A program made the position numbers and the translations under genes. Of a stretch of 64,000 bases of DNA, positions 24,342-35,510 are shown one piece after another. Every line of letters starts with the position of its first letter. Within the stretch, counting starts at the first letter, position 1. This DNA comes from UBA4733 sp036734945 (GTDB lineage: Bacteria; Chloroflexota; UBA4733): positions 62,001 to 126,000 of the forward strand of contig DAIMXP010000003.1 of the NCBI GenBank assembly GCA_036734945.1, read 5' to 3'. Below the pieces are notes generated by a model. That model was not told the origin of the DNA, ran no database searches, and saw only the letters and a list, made by a program, of their open reading frames with translations.

Positions 24342-25477
24342 AAGTCACCGATATCCGCACTGCCGAGGTCTACGGCCACGGCTACTCGACCTACGTGCGC
24401 ATCTACACTGATGAGGGACTGACCGGGACGGGCGAGTGCATCCACGGCGGCGCCGGCTGTCCGGCGCTGATCCGCGACTTGAAGCAACTGGTGATCGGCG
24501 AGAACCCGCTCAATGTCGACATGCTCTGGAAGAAGATGCGCCGCGCCCACGTCTTCGACGGCGCGCTGGCCGGCAACATGGTGACGGCGATGACCGGCAT
24601 CGAGATCGCCCTCTGGGACCTGACCGGCAAGGCGCTGGGCTTGCCCATCTACCAGTTGCTCGGCGGCAAGTTCCGCGACCGCATCCGCCTCTATTGCGAC
24701 AGCCACGCCGGGCGGGACGAATCACCCGCCTCCTACGCCCAGCGCGCCAAGGAGGTGGTCGCCCTTGGCTTCGGCGCGCTGAAGTTCGACGTCGATGATG
24801 CCAGGAGCCGCTACCGCCTCGACCGCTGGAACTGGTCGGCGCCGCCGGGCGAAGTCGCCCAGATGGTGGAGCGCGTCGCAGCCGTGCGCGAGGCCGTCGG
24901 CCCCGATATCGAGCTGGCGATCGACATGCACGGGCGCTACGACACGCAGAGCGGCATCCGGGTGGCCCAGGCCATGGCGCCGTTCAACCTGCTGTGGCTG
25001 GAGGAGCCGGTGCCGCCGGAGAATGTGGCGGCCATGCGCGAGGTCAAACGCAACTCCCCCGTGCCCATCTGCGCCGGAGAGAACCTCTACCTGCGCTGGG
25101 GCTTCCGCGACCTGCTGGAGCAGCAGGCTGTCGACATCATCATGCCGGATATCCCGAAGTGCGGCGGCCTCTCCGAGTGTCGCAAGATCGCTGCCATGGC
25201 GGAGACCTACTACATCCCGCTCTCGCCCCACAACGTCTGCGGTCCGCTCGGTACTATGGCCAGCGCCCACGTCTGCGCCAGCATCCCCAACTTCCAGGTG
25301 CTGGAGTGGCACTGGGTCGACCGTCCGCACTGGCACGACCTGGTGATAGCAGAGCAACCGGTCATCCAGAATGGCGCCGTGGTGCTCACAGACAAGCCGG
25401 GCATCGGCCTGGAGATCAACGAAGAAGGAGTCCGCAAGCACCTGCGACCAGGCACTGAACTGTTCGCGGCGGAGTGA
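24338..25477 (+). CDS. Mandelate racemase/enolase-superfamily dehydratase (galactonate dehydratase-like)
   Basis: A 379-residue enolase-superfamily enzyme, likely dehydrating a sugar acid to a 2-keto-3-deoxy acid. Metal ligands fall in ELAIDMHGRYD (Asp), LWLEEPVPPEN (Glu) and PICAGENLYLRWG (Glu). PLSPHNVCGPLGTMAS gives the catalytic His of the galactonate-dehydratase branch, while ALKFDVDD replaces the usual KxK. It is coupled to the Uma2 gene by an ATGA overlap and followed 26 bases later by the RraA-like gene. With the dehydratase and aldolase at 32.7-35.5 kb it suggests an Entner-Doudoroff-like sugar-acid route. Confidence 0.87.
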   Translation: MKVTDIRTAEVYGHGYSTYVRIYTDEGLTGTGECIHGGAGCPALIRDLKQLVIGENPLNVDMLWKKMRRAHVFDGALAGNMVTAMTGIEIALWDLTGKALGLPIYQLLGGKFRDRIRLYCDSHAGRDESPASYAQRAKEVVALGFGALKFDVDDARSRYRLDRWNWSAPPGEVAQMVERVAAVREAVGPDIELAIDMHGRYDTQSGIRVAQAMAPFNLLWLEEPVPPENVAAMREVKRNSPVPICAGENLYLRWGFRDLLEQQAVDIIMPDIPKCGGLSECRKIAAMAETYYIPLSPHNVCGPLGTMASAHVCASIPNFQVLEWHWVDRPHWHDLVIAEQPVIQNGAVVLTDKPGIGLEINEEGVRKHLRPGTELFAAE

Positions 25478-25503
25478 CAGCGACCTACACATAAGGAGCC
25501 AGG

Positions 25504-26205
25504 ATGACTTCCAGCGACCCCCTCATTGCGCAACTGCGCCAGTGCTCAGTGGCCACCATCACCCACTGGCTGTTCGGCAAGGGCTACCAGCACGTCTTCA
25601 TACGCGGCCTGACCTGCCTGCGTGAGGACCTGCGCCTGGTCGGGCGGGCGCGCACTGTGCGCTTTGTGCCGGTCCGTCCGGACCTGGCCGACCTCTTCCC
25701 GAACCGGGAGGAGAACCCCCACCGCAAGGCGATCGATCACATCGGCGCCGGCGAGGTGCTGGTGGTCGACGCGCACGGCAGTAGCGAGGGCGGCATCTTC
25801 GGCGACATTATGAGCGCCCGCCTTGAGGCGCGCGGCGCTGCCGGTCTGGTGGTCGATGGCGGCCTGCGCGACGTCTGGCAGATCAAAGAACTGAATCTCC
25901 CCACTTACGTGCGCCATGTACACGCTGCCGCAGTGAGTCGCGCCGTCTCCGCCGTGGAGCTGGACGGCATCGTCAGTTGCGCCGGTGCGGCAGTACGCCC
26001 TGGCGACTACCTCGCCGGCGATCCCGACGGCGTGGTGGTGATACCGGAAGCCCTGATAGCAGAAGCAGTCGCCTACGCGCTGCCGCACGATCAACTGGAA
26101 GTGTTCATCCGCGAGCGGGTGCGAGCGGGTGCGCCGCTGCTGGGCAACTACCCGCCAACGGAGGCGATACGGGCGGAGTACGAGCGGCAGCGGGGGCAGC
26201 GGTAA
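25504..26205 (+). CDS. RraA-family protein (HMG/oxaloacetate aldolase-like)
   Basis: A 233-residue protein of the RraA fold, a family of class II aldolases/decarboxylases for 4-hydroxy-2-oxo acids that also includes the E. coli RNase E inhibitor. The active-site strand G-LVVDGGLRDVWQIK with Arg-Asp is intact, as is the GDYLAGDPDGVVVIPE loop. Start ATG has ATAAGGAG upstream. Placed directly behind the sugar-acid dehydratase, it most likely cleaves or decarboxylates the resulting keto acid rather than regulating RNase E. Confidence 0.83.
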   Translation: MTSSDPLIAQLRQCSVATITHWLFGKGYQHVFIRGLTCLREDLRLVGRARTVRFVPVRPDLADLFPNREENPHRKAIDHIGAGEVLVVDAHGSSEGGIFGDIMSARLEARGAAGLVVDGGLRDVWQIKELNLPTYVRHVHAAAVSRAVSAVELDGIVSCAGAAVRPGDYLAGDPDGVVVIPEALIAEAVAYALPHDQLEVFIRERVRAGAPLLGNYPPTEAIRAEYERQRGQR

Positions 26206-26220
26206 GGCGACACGCCGTTC

Positions 26221-26337
26221 CCGGCGACTGAAGTCGCGGCTACAGGAGGCCAAGTCCGCCTGCGCGGACTCCGTTAGCCCGCGAAGGGCCCAGAGGGCAC
26301 CCACTTCGCTCGTTCGTAGCCGCGACTTCAGTCGCCG
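26221..26337. repeat. 23-bp inverted repeat of the CGACTGAAGTCGCGG type
   Basis: Arms 26221-26243 and 26315-26337 are perfect reverse complements. Each arm has its own CGACTGAAGTCG palindrome. The inner part includes AGTCCGCCTGCGCGGACT, another hairpin. I recall this as a widespread intergenic repeat type in Chloroflexota. It separates convergent genes. Confidence 0.85.
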
Positions 26338-26351
26338 GGGCCGCTGGCCCC

Positions 26352-26930
26352 CTACTCCTGATCCGCGGCAATCGCCCGCAGCAAATCCCGCATGCGCAAT
26401 GTCAAACCCGGCAGCACGTCGCCGCCATCGAGCGCCTCGTCGGCTGCGACCTGGCGGACGTGATCTCCCTCGTAGACCGTGGTCAGACCGGTCTCTGGGT
26501 CGACATACCAAAGTATGCGCACACCGGTCCGCATCCAGTCGTGAACCTTATCCAGAACTCGGTCCGCTCGGTCGTTGGGAGAAATCACCTCCACGACCAG
26601 ATCAGGTACTGTCAGCACGGCGGGAGCATCAAGGTCATCCCCGGCTAGCCTGCCACGCCGAGTAAACTCTATATCGCTGCCTCGCGCGTCGTGTCGGCTG
26701 CCCAGGATGCGCACCATGACCTCACCGTTGGCGACGCTTCCGAGGCGGTGCTCCCGGACAAAGTTGGCCATGACTCGGCTCAACTCAGCTTCCAGGAGGC
26801 CGTGCCGTCGCGATGTCACATCCCACTCCACGATCCGCCCGTCGACCAACTCCCGCAGTTTGCCGTCGTCTGGAAAATCAGCGAGATCGTCGATGCTGTA
26901 GCGCCTGGTTGGTGCGAGCGTCGTCACCAT
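26352..26930 (-). CDS. Uma2-family (DUF820) endonuclease-like protein
   Basis: A 192-residue Uma2 protein, third of three in the window. Family features are YSIDDLADFPDDGKLRELVDG, GSDIEFTRRGR, VPDLVVEVISPNDRADRV, KVHDWMRTGVRILWYVD and LTTVYEGDHV. It is more diverged from the other two than a recent duplicate would be. It is convergent with the RraA-like gene across the inverted repeat. Function of the family is not established; no partner gene is adjacent. Confidence 0.87.
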   Translation of the reverse strand: MVTTLAPTRRYSIDDLADFPDDGKLRELVDGRIVEWDVTSRRHGLLEAELSRVMANFVREHRLGSVANGEVMVRILGSRHDARGSDIEFTRRGRLAGDDLDAPAVLTVPDLVVEVISPNDRADRVLDKVHDWMRTGVRILWYVDPETGLTTVYEGDHVRQVAADEALDGGDVLPGLTLRMRDLLRAIAADQE

Positions 26931-27037
26931 ACTGCCTCACTCCCTCCGCCGCGAAGCTCTACGTGTTTGCTCCCAATGCTACCAGGCAAGCGAGCAGGAA
27001 TCAGGGTCAAGTCGCACCGCTGGAAACGTCACGACCT

Positions 27038-28042
27038 CTAGTGACCGTGCGCCGCCGCGTAGTGTGTGGCCAGCAGATCCTCGCCCCAATCGTTGGCGGC
27101 GTCGCGCCAGACGGAGTGGACGTGGTTGGCGCCGTTCTGGGTATTGTCGTATTCGACCAGGAACGTTGTACCTTTGATGGCGTAATAATGGCCTTGACCG
27201 CGCTCCTCCGGTCCGGCCCAGGCGAAGGTCACGGCTTCCAGGCCGGCGTGGGCGATTCGCTGCCAGGCGTTGCCGGAGAGGTCGTCGGCGGCGCGCTCGA
27301 CGTAGTGGCGAACCAGACGCGCCAGGTGCTCGCGCTGCTCACCGGAGAGCGCGGCGTAACGAATGCCGTTTGGCGGCAGATTGAGTTCAAGTTGGCGATA
27401 GTTCTTGGTGAGGATGTCGCTGGGCGCCACAGGATCGACGATGGCGACAGCGCGCTGCGCCGGCTCCAGGCTGCCGAGCAGCACCCGCGCCATATCCTCT
27501 TCGGCGGCCAGCACGCGCAGGCCGGTCGACGGGCCGTGGCGCACCTCCGCCGGGTTGGAGCCGAAGAAGAGCGGCGTCGGCGCGACAAGTTCGCCACCGA
27601 CAACGGTGAAGTGGATGCCCAGATGGTGCCCGCCGGCGCGCCAAGCCCAGGGCGCCGCGCCACCCGGCTCACCGAAGATGCTGAAGTAGTACAGTTCTGG
27701 GTCACGCCGCCACGTGTTCGTGACGCCTTCCAGTTCCTCAGCCTCCTTCAATATTGGCTCCAGAGCGATGATCTGCTGCGCTTGCTGGGCGCCACGAGCG
27801 CTTAAGCCACTGGCGAGCAGCGCCAGCGCAGCCCCCCGCTGGCCGACCGTCATATCTTTCAAGCGCAGCCCGTTGCGCAGCACCGGCGTGTAGTTCCAGA
27901 CGTAGCGCTCGTCACCGGTAAAGGGGAATTGCGCCACGGCCCGTTGCTCCGTGGAGAGCGCCTCCAGGAACCGGTCAGCAGCTTCGGCCATGCGGCGAGC
28001 GGCCGCCGGTGCAGCATCAACCTGTGTCACTTCGGCTGTCAA
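27038..28042 (-). CDS. DUF3500-family protein
   Basis: A 334-residue protein of the DUF3500 family, function unknown. Visible family stretches are RFLEALSTEQRAVAQFPF, WNYTPVLRNGLRLKDM, YFSIFGEPG, GGHHLGIHFTVVGGELVAPT and FLVEYDNTQNGANHVHSVWRD. The many conserved His, Asp and Glu residues suggest a metal-binding enzyme. No signal peptide is evident. The start is TTG at 28042 because a perfect AGGAGGT lies five bases upstream. It follows the response-regulator gene with a 91-base gap. Confidence 0.85.
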   Translation of the reverse strand: MTAEVTQVDAAPAAARRMAEAADRFLEALSTEQRAVAQFPFTGDERYVWNYTPVLRNGLRLKDMTVGQRGAALALLASGLSARGAQQAQQIIALEPILKEAEELEGVTNTWRRDPELYYFSIFGEPGGAAPWAWRAGGHHLGIHFTVVGGELVAPTPLFFGSNPAEVRHGPSTGLRVLAAEEDMARVLLGSLEPAQRAVAIVDPVAPSDILTKNYRQLELNLPPNGIRYAALSGEQREHLARLVRHYVERAADDLSGNAWQRIAHAGLEAVTFAWAGPEERGQGHYYAIKGTTFLVEYDNTQNGANHVHSVWRDAANDWGEDLLATHYAAAHGH

Positions 28043-28133
28043 AGCAGTACCTCCTATGCGTGTGGACCTCACGGTTCGGGCTATGGTACACCACCGGAGA
28101 TGCAACCGCGCTGGGACAATTGACAGCGTGGCC

Positions 28134-28514
28134 TTAGCAACCCGCCGCATCGTCGTTGGTGCGCGTCGAGAGGAAGTGATGGACGAGTAACTCCAATTCG
28201 GTCACGTCAAAGGGCTTGCGCAAAAACGCATCGGCGCCGGCAGCATGGGCCGTCGCCTCGGCGGCGGCGCTCATCAGGATCACGGGGATGCTGGCAGTCA
28301 GCGGGCCGGCTTTGAGTCTGCGGCAGAGGGTGGCTCCATCTAGCACCGGCATCATGACATCGGCGATGACGAGGTCTGGCCGCTCCCGTTCGCTGCGCTC
28401 CAGCGCCTGAAGGCCGTCGGCCGCGAACAGCACGCGGTGCCCCGCGTCCGTGAGGATCATTTCCAGCAGCAAGCGGATGGCGCGCTCATCATCCGCAACG
28501 AGGATTGTTGCCAC
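28134..28514 (-). CDS. Single-domain response regulator (CheY-like)
   Basis: A 126-residue receiver domain. The acidic pocket is D8-D9, the phospho-acceptor is D52 (LVIADVMMP), the switch Ser is S82 and the conserved lysine is K100 (FLRKPFD). No output domain is fused. It starts two bases after the stop of the KaiC-like gene, so the two are co-transcribed. A histidine kinase gene, now truncated, is divergent upstream, giving a sensor/receiver/ATPase set. Confidence 0.92.
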   Translation of the reverse strand: MATILVADDERAIRLLLEMILTDAGHRVLFAADGLQALERSERERPDLVIADVMMPVLDGATLCRRLKAGPLTASIPVILMSAAAEATAHAAGADAFLRKPFDVTELELLVHHFLSTRTNDDAAGC

Positions 28515-28516
28515 AG

Positions 28517-30112
28517 TTAGCCCTCGCTTGTAGCTGTGCCCTTTGCGCCGGCCGGCGGTTCTCCCGACATGTCCGCCACCAGGCCCGCCTGCTGCTCGGC
28601 GATGCCTACCAACACATCAACGCCCGTATCAAAACGCCCCAGCACCCGGATCCCATCCGGCGGCACAATACGAAACTCCCGCAACGCCGGGTCATGCGCA
28701 GAAAAGCGTGTTTTTACCACTGAGAGCACCCGTCGCAACGCACCACGATATTTAAGCTGTTGCATAAGTAGCACATTCTCGGCCAGAACTGACGCCGGAT
28801 CGGCGGTAAAGTCCAGTTCGGGCGCAAGAAGTTTCGGCGCTTCCCAGAGGCCGACCATCGTCACGCCGCGAGCGCGTAAGGTTGCCAGCAGGGCGGCCAT
28901 GTAGTTCGACACGCGATCAGGGCCGCTGGTCTGCCGCACTGCACGTTCCAACTCGGCGATACTGTCCACCAGCAGGCGTGTCGCGCCTGTTCGATCCAGC
29001 GCGTCCAGCAGGCGATCGGCCACGATATCGGCATCCAGGTCCACTGGCTCCCAGCGCAGGAAGGTCAGCCCGCCGTCCGGTTCTAAGGCCGCTCGCCATT
29101 GCCCCCCCAGCGCGAATGAATCAGCCTTCTGCTGCAGTTGCTCCGCCGTCTCCCGGAAGCCGAGGTAGACGACGCCCTCGCCAGCCTGAATGCCGGCCAG
29201 CGCGAAGTGAACGCCGAGGAGCGTCTTGCCTGCACCGAGACTGCCGGCCACGATGGTGCTGGTCCGCCGGGTCAGACCACCACCGAGCAGGGTATCCAGC
29301 TCCACCAACCCAAAGGCCGCTCGCTCTGTCGAGGGAGGAACCGTGCCGGTCAGTTCGGCAGCGCTGGCCGGCCCACCGAGACTGAGCAATGACCCCGCCT
29401 GGAGCGAGGCTTCCAGGACACGGGCCTCCAGCCGCGCGTACACGGTGGCTCCCGACGAGCTGAGGGTCAGACCGTGCCGGCCCGGCAGAGGCGCCGAGCC
29501 GCGCATCTTCACCACCTCCAGGCCCCGCCGTTGCCGGACGCCGACAAGATCGAAGTAGAGGCCGATGATGACGTCGGCGGTCGTGGCTTCTGGAAAGAAC
29601 GCCGGGTCGCGCGGGTCCGCTTCGCTGGTGATGACGGTCGTCGCACCTTGCAAACCCAGGGTTGTCCCGATGTCGTACAGGAACTCGCGCGCCGGTTGAT
29701 CCTGGCTGGCGCGGATGCCGCGAAAGCCGTCGATCACGACGATCTCCGCCCGCGAGCGGCGCACCTCATCAATGATGGCGTGCTGGGTCGTCGGTAGCCC
29801 CCGCCCCAGGGCGTCCTGCAAGCTAATGACCTGCACGACGGCGCCCAGGAGTTCCTCGGCGAAGAAGGTGTAGCTCCGCAGGTGCGCCACCAGCTTATTC
29901 GTCGGCTCGGACAGCGCAGTGAGGAGCAGCGCGCGGCGACCCCGGCGAGCGCCGGCAAAAGCGATCTGGCCGGAGAGAATCGTCTTGCCGCTGCCCGGCG
30001 GACCCAGCACCAGCACCAGCGCGCCGCGCGGCAACCCGCCGCCGAGCACGCGATCCAGGTTGGGCACGCCCGTTGCCAGCGGGATCAGCAGGCCGTCACT
30101 GTCCAGGCCCAT
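28517..30112 (-). CDS. KaiC-like double RecA-domain ATPase
   Basis: A 531-residue tandem KaiC/RecA-like protein, cytoplasmic. The first P-loop is GPPGSGKT (residues 37-44) within LDRVLGGGLPRGALVLVLG; the second is AGSLGAGKT near residue 290 within LDTLLGGGLTRR. Walker B-like strands are AEIVVIDGFRG and TRLLVDSIAELERAV. KaiC-like proteins without KaiA/B often work with histidine kinases and receivers in signalling; its operon partner is a receiver. Autokinase sites cannot be judged by eye. The N-terminal start is clear by homology to the family's GI..LD..LGGG pattern. Confidence 0.88.
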   Translation of the reverse strand: MGLDSDGLLIPLATGVPNLDRVLGGGLPRGALVLVLGPPGSGKTILSGQIAFAGARRGRRALLLTALSEPTNKLVAHLRSYTFFAEELLGAVVQVISLQDALGRGLPTTQHAIIDEVRRSRAEIVVIDGFRGIRASQDQPAREFLYDIGTTLGLQGATTVITSEADPRDPAFFPEATTADVIIGLYFDLVGVRQRRGLEVVKMRGSAPLPGRHGLTLSSSGATVYARLEARVLEASLQAGSLLSLGGPASAAELTGTVPPSTERAAFGLVELDTLLGGGLTRRTSTIVAGSLGAGKTLLGVHFALAGIQAGEGVVYLGFRETAEQLQQKADSFALGGQWRAALEPDGGLTFLRWEPVDLDADIVADRLLDALDRTGATRLLVDSIAELERAVRQTSGPDRVSNYMAALLATLRARGVTMVGLWEAPKLLAPELDFTADPASVLAENVLLMQQLKYRGALRRVLSVVKTRFSAHDPALREFRIVPPDGIRVLGRFDTGVDVLVGIAEQQAGLVADMSGEPPAGAKGTATSEG

Positions 30113-30330
30113 CGATTCCCGCCCTTCATTCCCCTACGCACGACGCAGCCGCGTACAGGCGGTCTCCCTGACGCCAGGAGCGTAGCATGCCGCCGTCGTT
30201 TGCCGTACCAACTGGCAGACGCTATCATCTGCCCACATGCATCCTTCGGCATGGGTGACACCGGTATGCTCCTGCAGCGGCAGAAGGCAACCGGCACTGC
30301 CGGGAGGATCGGCAAGGAAGACCGGCAGCG

Positions 30331-31233
30331 ATGGCGATGTTGCGTATTCCGGATGACGGCTTTCTCCAGCCGCGGCGCGCGTTGCCCCGCCCCAGCAGCG
30401 GTGAAGACGGCGCCATGGTCCGGCGGTCGACGGCTGCCGCACTTGGCGATGCCGAATTCCACGCAGTGTGGGAGGTGTCACCGGAAGCAAGGGTGCTGAG
30501 CAACGCCGCCGGCATCGTCGTGGACGCCAATCCCGCCTATCTCCGACTCTACGGCCTCTCTGCCGGCGCCGCGCGAACCGTGGAAGTGTCCACCAGTTTC
30601 CTCACGCGACTGAACGGCGAGGTGCTGGCGTTCTCCATCGTGCGTGATATCACAGCGCGCCAACGCCGCGACGACGACCACAAAGACCTGGAGCGGCGGA
30701 AAGACGAGTTTCTGACGGCCGCAGCGCACGACCTCAACAATCCACTGACGGCGATCAAAGGCTATGAGCAACTCTTGCGCCGCCGCCTGGAGCGCGATGC
30801 CGGCTCGGTCGACCCCTTCTTGCTCAATGGGCTGATCCAGATCGACGAGTCGGTCCGCCAGATGGCCTTCCTGATCCAGGAATTGCTGGACCTCGGCCGG
30901 CTCCGCATGGGTGAGGAGATGGTCCTGCAGCGGCAACCGACCGACCTCGTTCGCATCACGCAACGCGCCATCGCCGCGGCGCAACCAGATCACGATCACG
31001 ACCGCATTCTGTTGCTGGCCGATCCGCAGGCCATTGTCGGGTCGTGGGACGCCGATCGTCTGGAGCGCCTCCTGCACAACCTGCTGAATAACGCTGTCAA
31101 GTACAGCCCTAACGACGCTCCCATCAACGTCTCCCTCAGCCTTGAGCAAAGGGACAACAACGATTGGGCAGTCATTACCATGCAGGACGCCCGCATCGGC
31201 ATCCCCGCCGCCGACCTGCCGCACGTCATGGAG
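30331..31233 (+). pseudogene. Histidine kinase truncated in the ATPase domain
   Basis: A PAS-containing histidine kinase: partial PAS (residues ~45-108, apparently with an internal deletion), dimerisation/phosphoacceptor domain FLTAAAHDLNNPLTAIKGY with H133, and N-box LLHNLLNNAVKYSP near residue 250. The G1 box is damaged (QDARIGIPAADLP instead of DxGxGI). Right after HVME at about 31233 the sequence becomes the reverse strand of a DNA methyltransferase, so the G2 box is absent. The frame runs on to a stop at 31317. It probably once signalled to the divergent receiver/KaiC operon. Confidence 0.8.
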
Positions 31234-31742
31234 TCGGTCAGGAGGAGGTCGCTGAGGTCCGGAGACAACGTTTGTAGCGCCGCAGCAACAACGGCCGCTG
31301 CGCCAAACGTGGCCTGATCGTCAATGCCACCTTGCTGCAAGGTTCGGAGTGCTGCCCCGGCCACAACGGCGGCGTGACGGCGCAAGCCGTCCGGGTCTGG
31401 AGTCCAATCCACCTTGGTCCGACTGGCAAAGTGGGCCATCGGGTTGGCTTCGACGCCAACGCTGGGAATCCCCTGCTTTTTGCACTCGATGACCGTGGTA
31501 CCGGCGCCGCAAAATGGGTCCAGAACACAATCCTTGGCGGTGAGACCGAAACGTTCCAGGTACGTGCGCACAAGATGGGGAGGATAGGATAGGACGAAAC
31601 GATACCACTGATGGACCGGACGGTCTTCAGGCGAGAGACGATTCAGGTCGCCGTTCGCAGCGGCATCGCCGCGGCGGGAAACCACGCCATTGATGTCGAC
31701 CTGTGCGGCGACCCCGGCTCCCGCATTTGGCGCTGCATTCAC
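31234..31742 (-). pseudogene. 5' fragment of a DNA methyltransferase
   Basis: The minus-strand frame encodes about 165 residues of an N4/N6 DNA methylase: WYRFVLSYPPHLVRTYLERF, then motif I VLDPFCGAGTTVIECKKQG and SVGVEANPMAHFASRTKVDW. It ends where it meets the kinase fragment tail-to-tail, before any catalytic motif IV, so it is inactive. The residue string continues into antisense kinase sequence. The 171-base gap to the VapC stop (31743-31913) shows nothing recognisable. Confidence 0.8.
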
Positions 31743-31913
31743 CGAGCATACTCCCTTTGCCGGCGGACCGAGCGAACTATGCCGCCGGCCGCTTAGAGCA
31801 CCGGCATGACGACCTGCATGTGCGCAAAGTAGTGTACGCGGGATACGGCAAACTGCGCGCCTCGACGCCGCTGTACATGGTTATAGCCGGCGCCCTATCC
31901 GCTTGCAATCCAC

Positions 31914-32330
31914 TTACGGTGTCGGCGTAAACGGGTTGAGCAGCCGGACGCCCGTCCGAGCGAAGTCGGCAGTGTTGCGCGTCACGAGCGTCAGCCCATA
32001 GACGAGCGCCGTTGCGGCCAGTAAAGCATCAATGACCGGGAGCGGATCAATAGCGTTGAGACGCCCCCACTCTTCGGCAATCTCCTTCGTGATTGGTAGT
32101 GTACGATCGGCGTAGTCCCGGTGCAGCGTCCCGAGCCACGCCTCGTACACGGCTGCCTGCGCCGGATCGCGCCGCCGTAGCCGTTCCATGCCGCGCCGAA
32201 CTTCACCGACGACGAGGACGCTGAGGAATAGCTCCTCGGCTCGCACCGCGGCAAACCATTGCCTGACGCCGGCATTCTGCACGGGCTTGCGCACTTCCGA
32301 GACGACGTTGGTATCCAGCAGACAGCTCAT
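31914..32330 (-). CDS. vapC: VapC-family PIN ribonuclease toxin
   Basis: A 138-residue PIN-domain RNase. Acidic positions are D6 in CLLDTNVVSEVRKP, Glu in VLVVGEVRRGMERL, Asp in PLPVIDALLAATAL and Asp in VTRNTADFARTGVRLLNPF; the last stretch is the classical VapC C-terminus. It overlaps the antitoxin gene by four bases. Confidence 0.93.
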   Translation of the reverse strand: MSCLLDTNVVSEVRKPVQNAGVRQWFAAVRAEELFLSVLVVGEVRRGMERLRRRDPAQAAVYEAWLGTLHRDYADRTLPITKEIAEEWGRLNAIDPLPVIDALLAATALVYGLTLVTRNTADFARTGVRLLNPFTPTP

Positions 32331-32581
32331 AACGCAACGTCCCGAGGCATAGCAGAGTCACGCTGAAGGTCGAGCGAGTCGAGGTCAGGCCCCGTCGTCA
32401 GGAATTCCTTGAAGTCCGGCAGATTCCCTCGTAGACGGTTGTACTCCCGCGCGGAGAGCACGACGACCACCTCCTCACCATGCCGCGTGACCATTTGCGG
32501 CCCCTCATCCACCGCTTGCCGAACCAGCGCGCTGAATCGCTGTTTTGCTTCCTGAACTTGCCAGGGCATTGCGTCCCTCAC
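32327..32581 (-). CDS. Phd/YefM-family antitoxin
   Basis: An 84-residue antitoxin. The DNA-binding Phd fold is recognisable: WQVQEAKQRFSALVRQAVDEG, then PQMVTRHGEEVVVVLSAREYNRL. The acidic C-terminal tail (TTGPDLDSLDL) binds the toxin. ATG 32569 is an alternative start. It lies upstream of vapC with an ATGA overlap. Confidence 0.92.
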   Translation of the reverse strand: MRDAMPWQVQEAKQRFSALVRQAVDEGPQMVTRHGEEVVVVLSAREYNRLRGNLPDFKEFLTTGPDLDSLDLQRDSAMPRDVAL

Positions 32582-32734
32582 TTTCTCCGTTCAGTCCAGA
32601 CTGTCTAGACTTTACCCAGGTTTCTCCCTTTCGTCAAATTACCTGGGTTGCTAGAGGATCTCTCAGCCAACGCAGCGCGGTACTGGCCTCATCGCATCCA
32701 TCCTTCAACGACTTTCGGCAAGTCTGTGCCCGCC

Positions 32735-34489
<1,755 letters not shown>

Positions 34490-34539
34490 TTGGCTGTGCT
34501 CCTAAGAATTAGGGCCGCGACTGCGGGCCCACTCGATAC

Positions 34540-35451
34540 TCACCGAGGCACCGCCAGCTTCCAGAGATCGTGCATATCGGCAAAGATCGCGCTCAACTCC
34601 TCGTGGTCGCCGGCATCCAGCGGGTTGCCGGCGTGGCTGCGCAGGTAGTCGGAAGCAATGATACCGCGCCGCTTGAGGATGGCCTTGTAGACGCCGGGCA
34701 GCAGGCCCTCGTAGTTGAGCAGGGGCAAAAGGCGGTTGAAGAGGTCGCGCGCCCGGCGCGTGTCGCCAGCGTCGAGCGCGTTCCAGACCTGGACGTGTAC
34801 GTCGGTGGCCTCGCAGGCCGGCATTGTCCCGCAGGCGCCGCGTCGGTACTCGTCCATCAGGTACCGCCCGGCGATGCCGCCCATGACGCCTTTCAGCTTG
34901 GGGCCGGCCAGGGCAATCTCCGCCTGGATGGCGTGACCAGCCGGGAACGTCTCCTCCTTGACGTAATCGACGTGCTCCAGTTCGCGCACCAGCCGCGCCA
35001 CAAACTCCGGACTCATGCGCGTGCCGGCCGGGGCGTCGTGGTTCTGGATGAAGATCGGAATGGTGACGGCGCGGGAGAGCGCCTGGAAGTAGTCGTAGAT
35101 GGCATTGGGTGGGGCTACCCGCACGTAAGGTGGCATGGCGATGACGGCGTCGGCGCCGCTGTCCTGAGCGTGTTTGGCGAACTCCACCGCCACCGGAGCA
35201 GAACCGCCGGCCACACCGATCACCACCGGCAGCCGGCCGTTAGCGACCTGGATGATCGTCTCGGCAACGGTGCATCGCTCTTGGTCGGAGAGCGTCCAGA
35301 ACTCCGAGGCGTTGACCGGTGCCACCAGACCATGTGCGCCGGCCGCGATGCAGAACTCTACTTCCCTTTGCAGGCTCTCCAGGTCAAGTGCACCGGTATC
35401 GGTAAAAGGGGTACAGGGGATGGTGAAAATGCCGCGCCAGTGCGTCGTCAC
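34540..35451 (-). CDS. Dihydrodipicolinate synthase-family aldolase/lyase
   Basis: A 303-residue class I (Schiff-base) TIM-barrel of the DapA/NAL family. The start IFTIPCTPFTDTGALD and the lysine in DYVKEETFPAG (strand 6) are typical; the GxxG(E/S) region reads APVNASEFWTLSDQER. It heads an operon with the dehydratase, so the expected reaction is conversion or cleavage of a 2-keto-3-deoxy sugar acid rather than lysine synthesis. It is divergent from the IclR gene, which is the likely regulator. Confidence 0.87.
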   Translation of the reverse strand: MTTHWRGIFTIPCTPFTDTGALDLESLQREVEFCIAAGAHGLVAPVNASEFWTLSDQERCTVAETIIQVANGRLPVVIGVAGGSAPVAVEFAKHAQDSGADAVIAMPPYVRVAPPNAIYDYFQALSRAVTIPIFIQNHDAPAGTRMSPEFVARLVRELEHVDYVKEETFPAGHAIQAEIALAGPKLKGVMGGIAGRYLMDEYRRGACGTMPACEATDVHVQVWNALDAGDTRRARDLFNRLLPLLNYEGLLPGVYKAILKRRGIIASDYLRSHAGNPLDAGDHEELSAIFADMHDLWKLAVPR

Positions 35452-35510
35452 TGTAGGTATACCTCCCGATCATTCGCCACGAGCGCTATTCTACCCCATC
35501 ACGATGAGCG

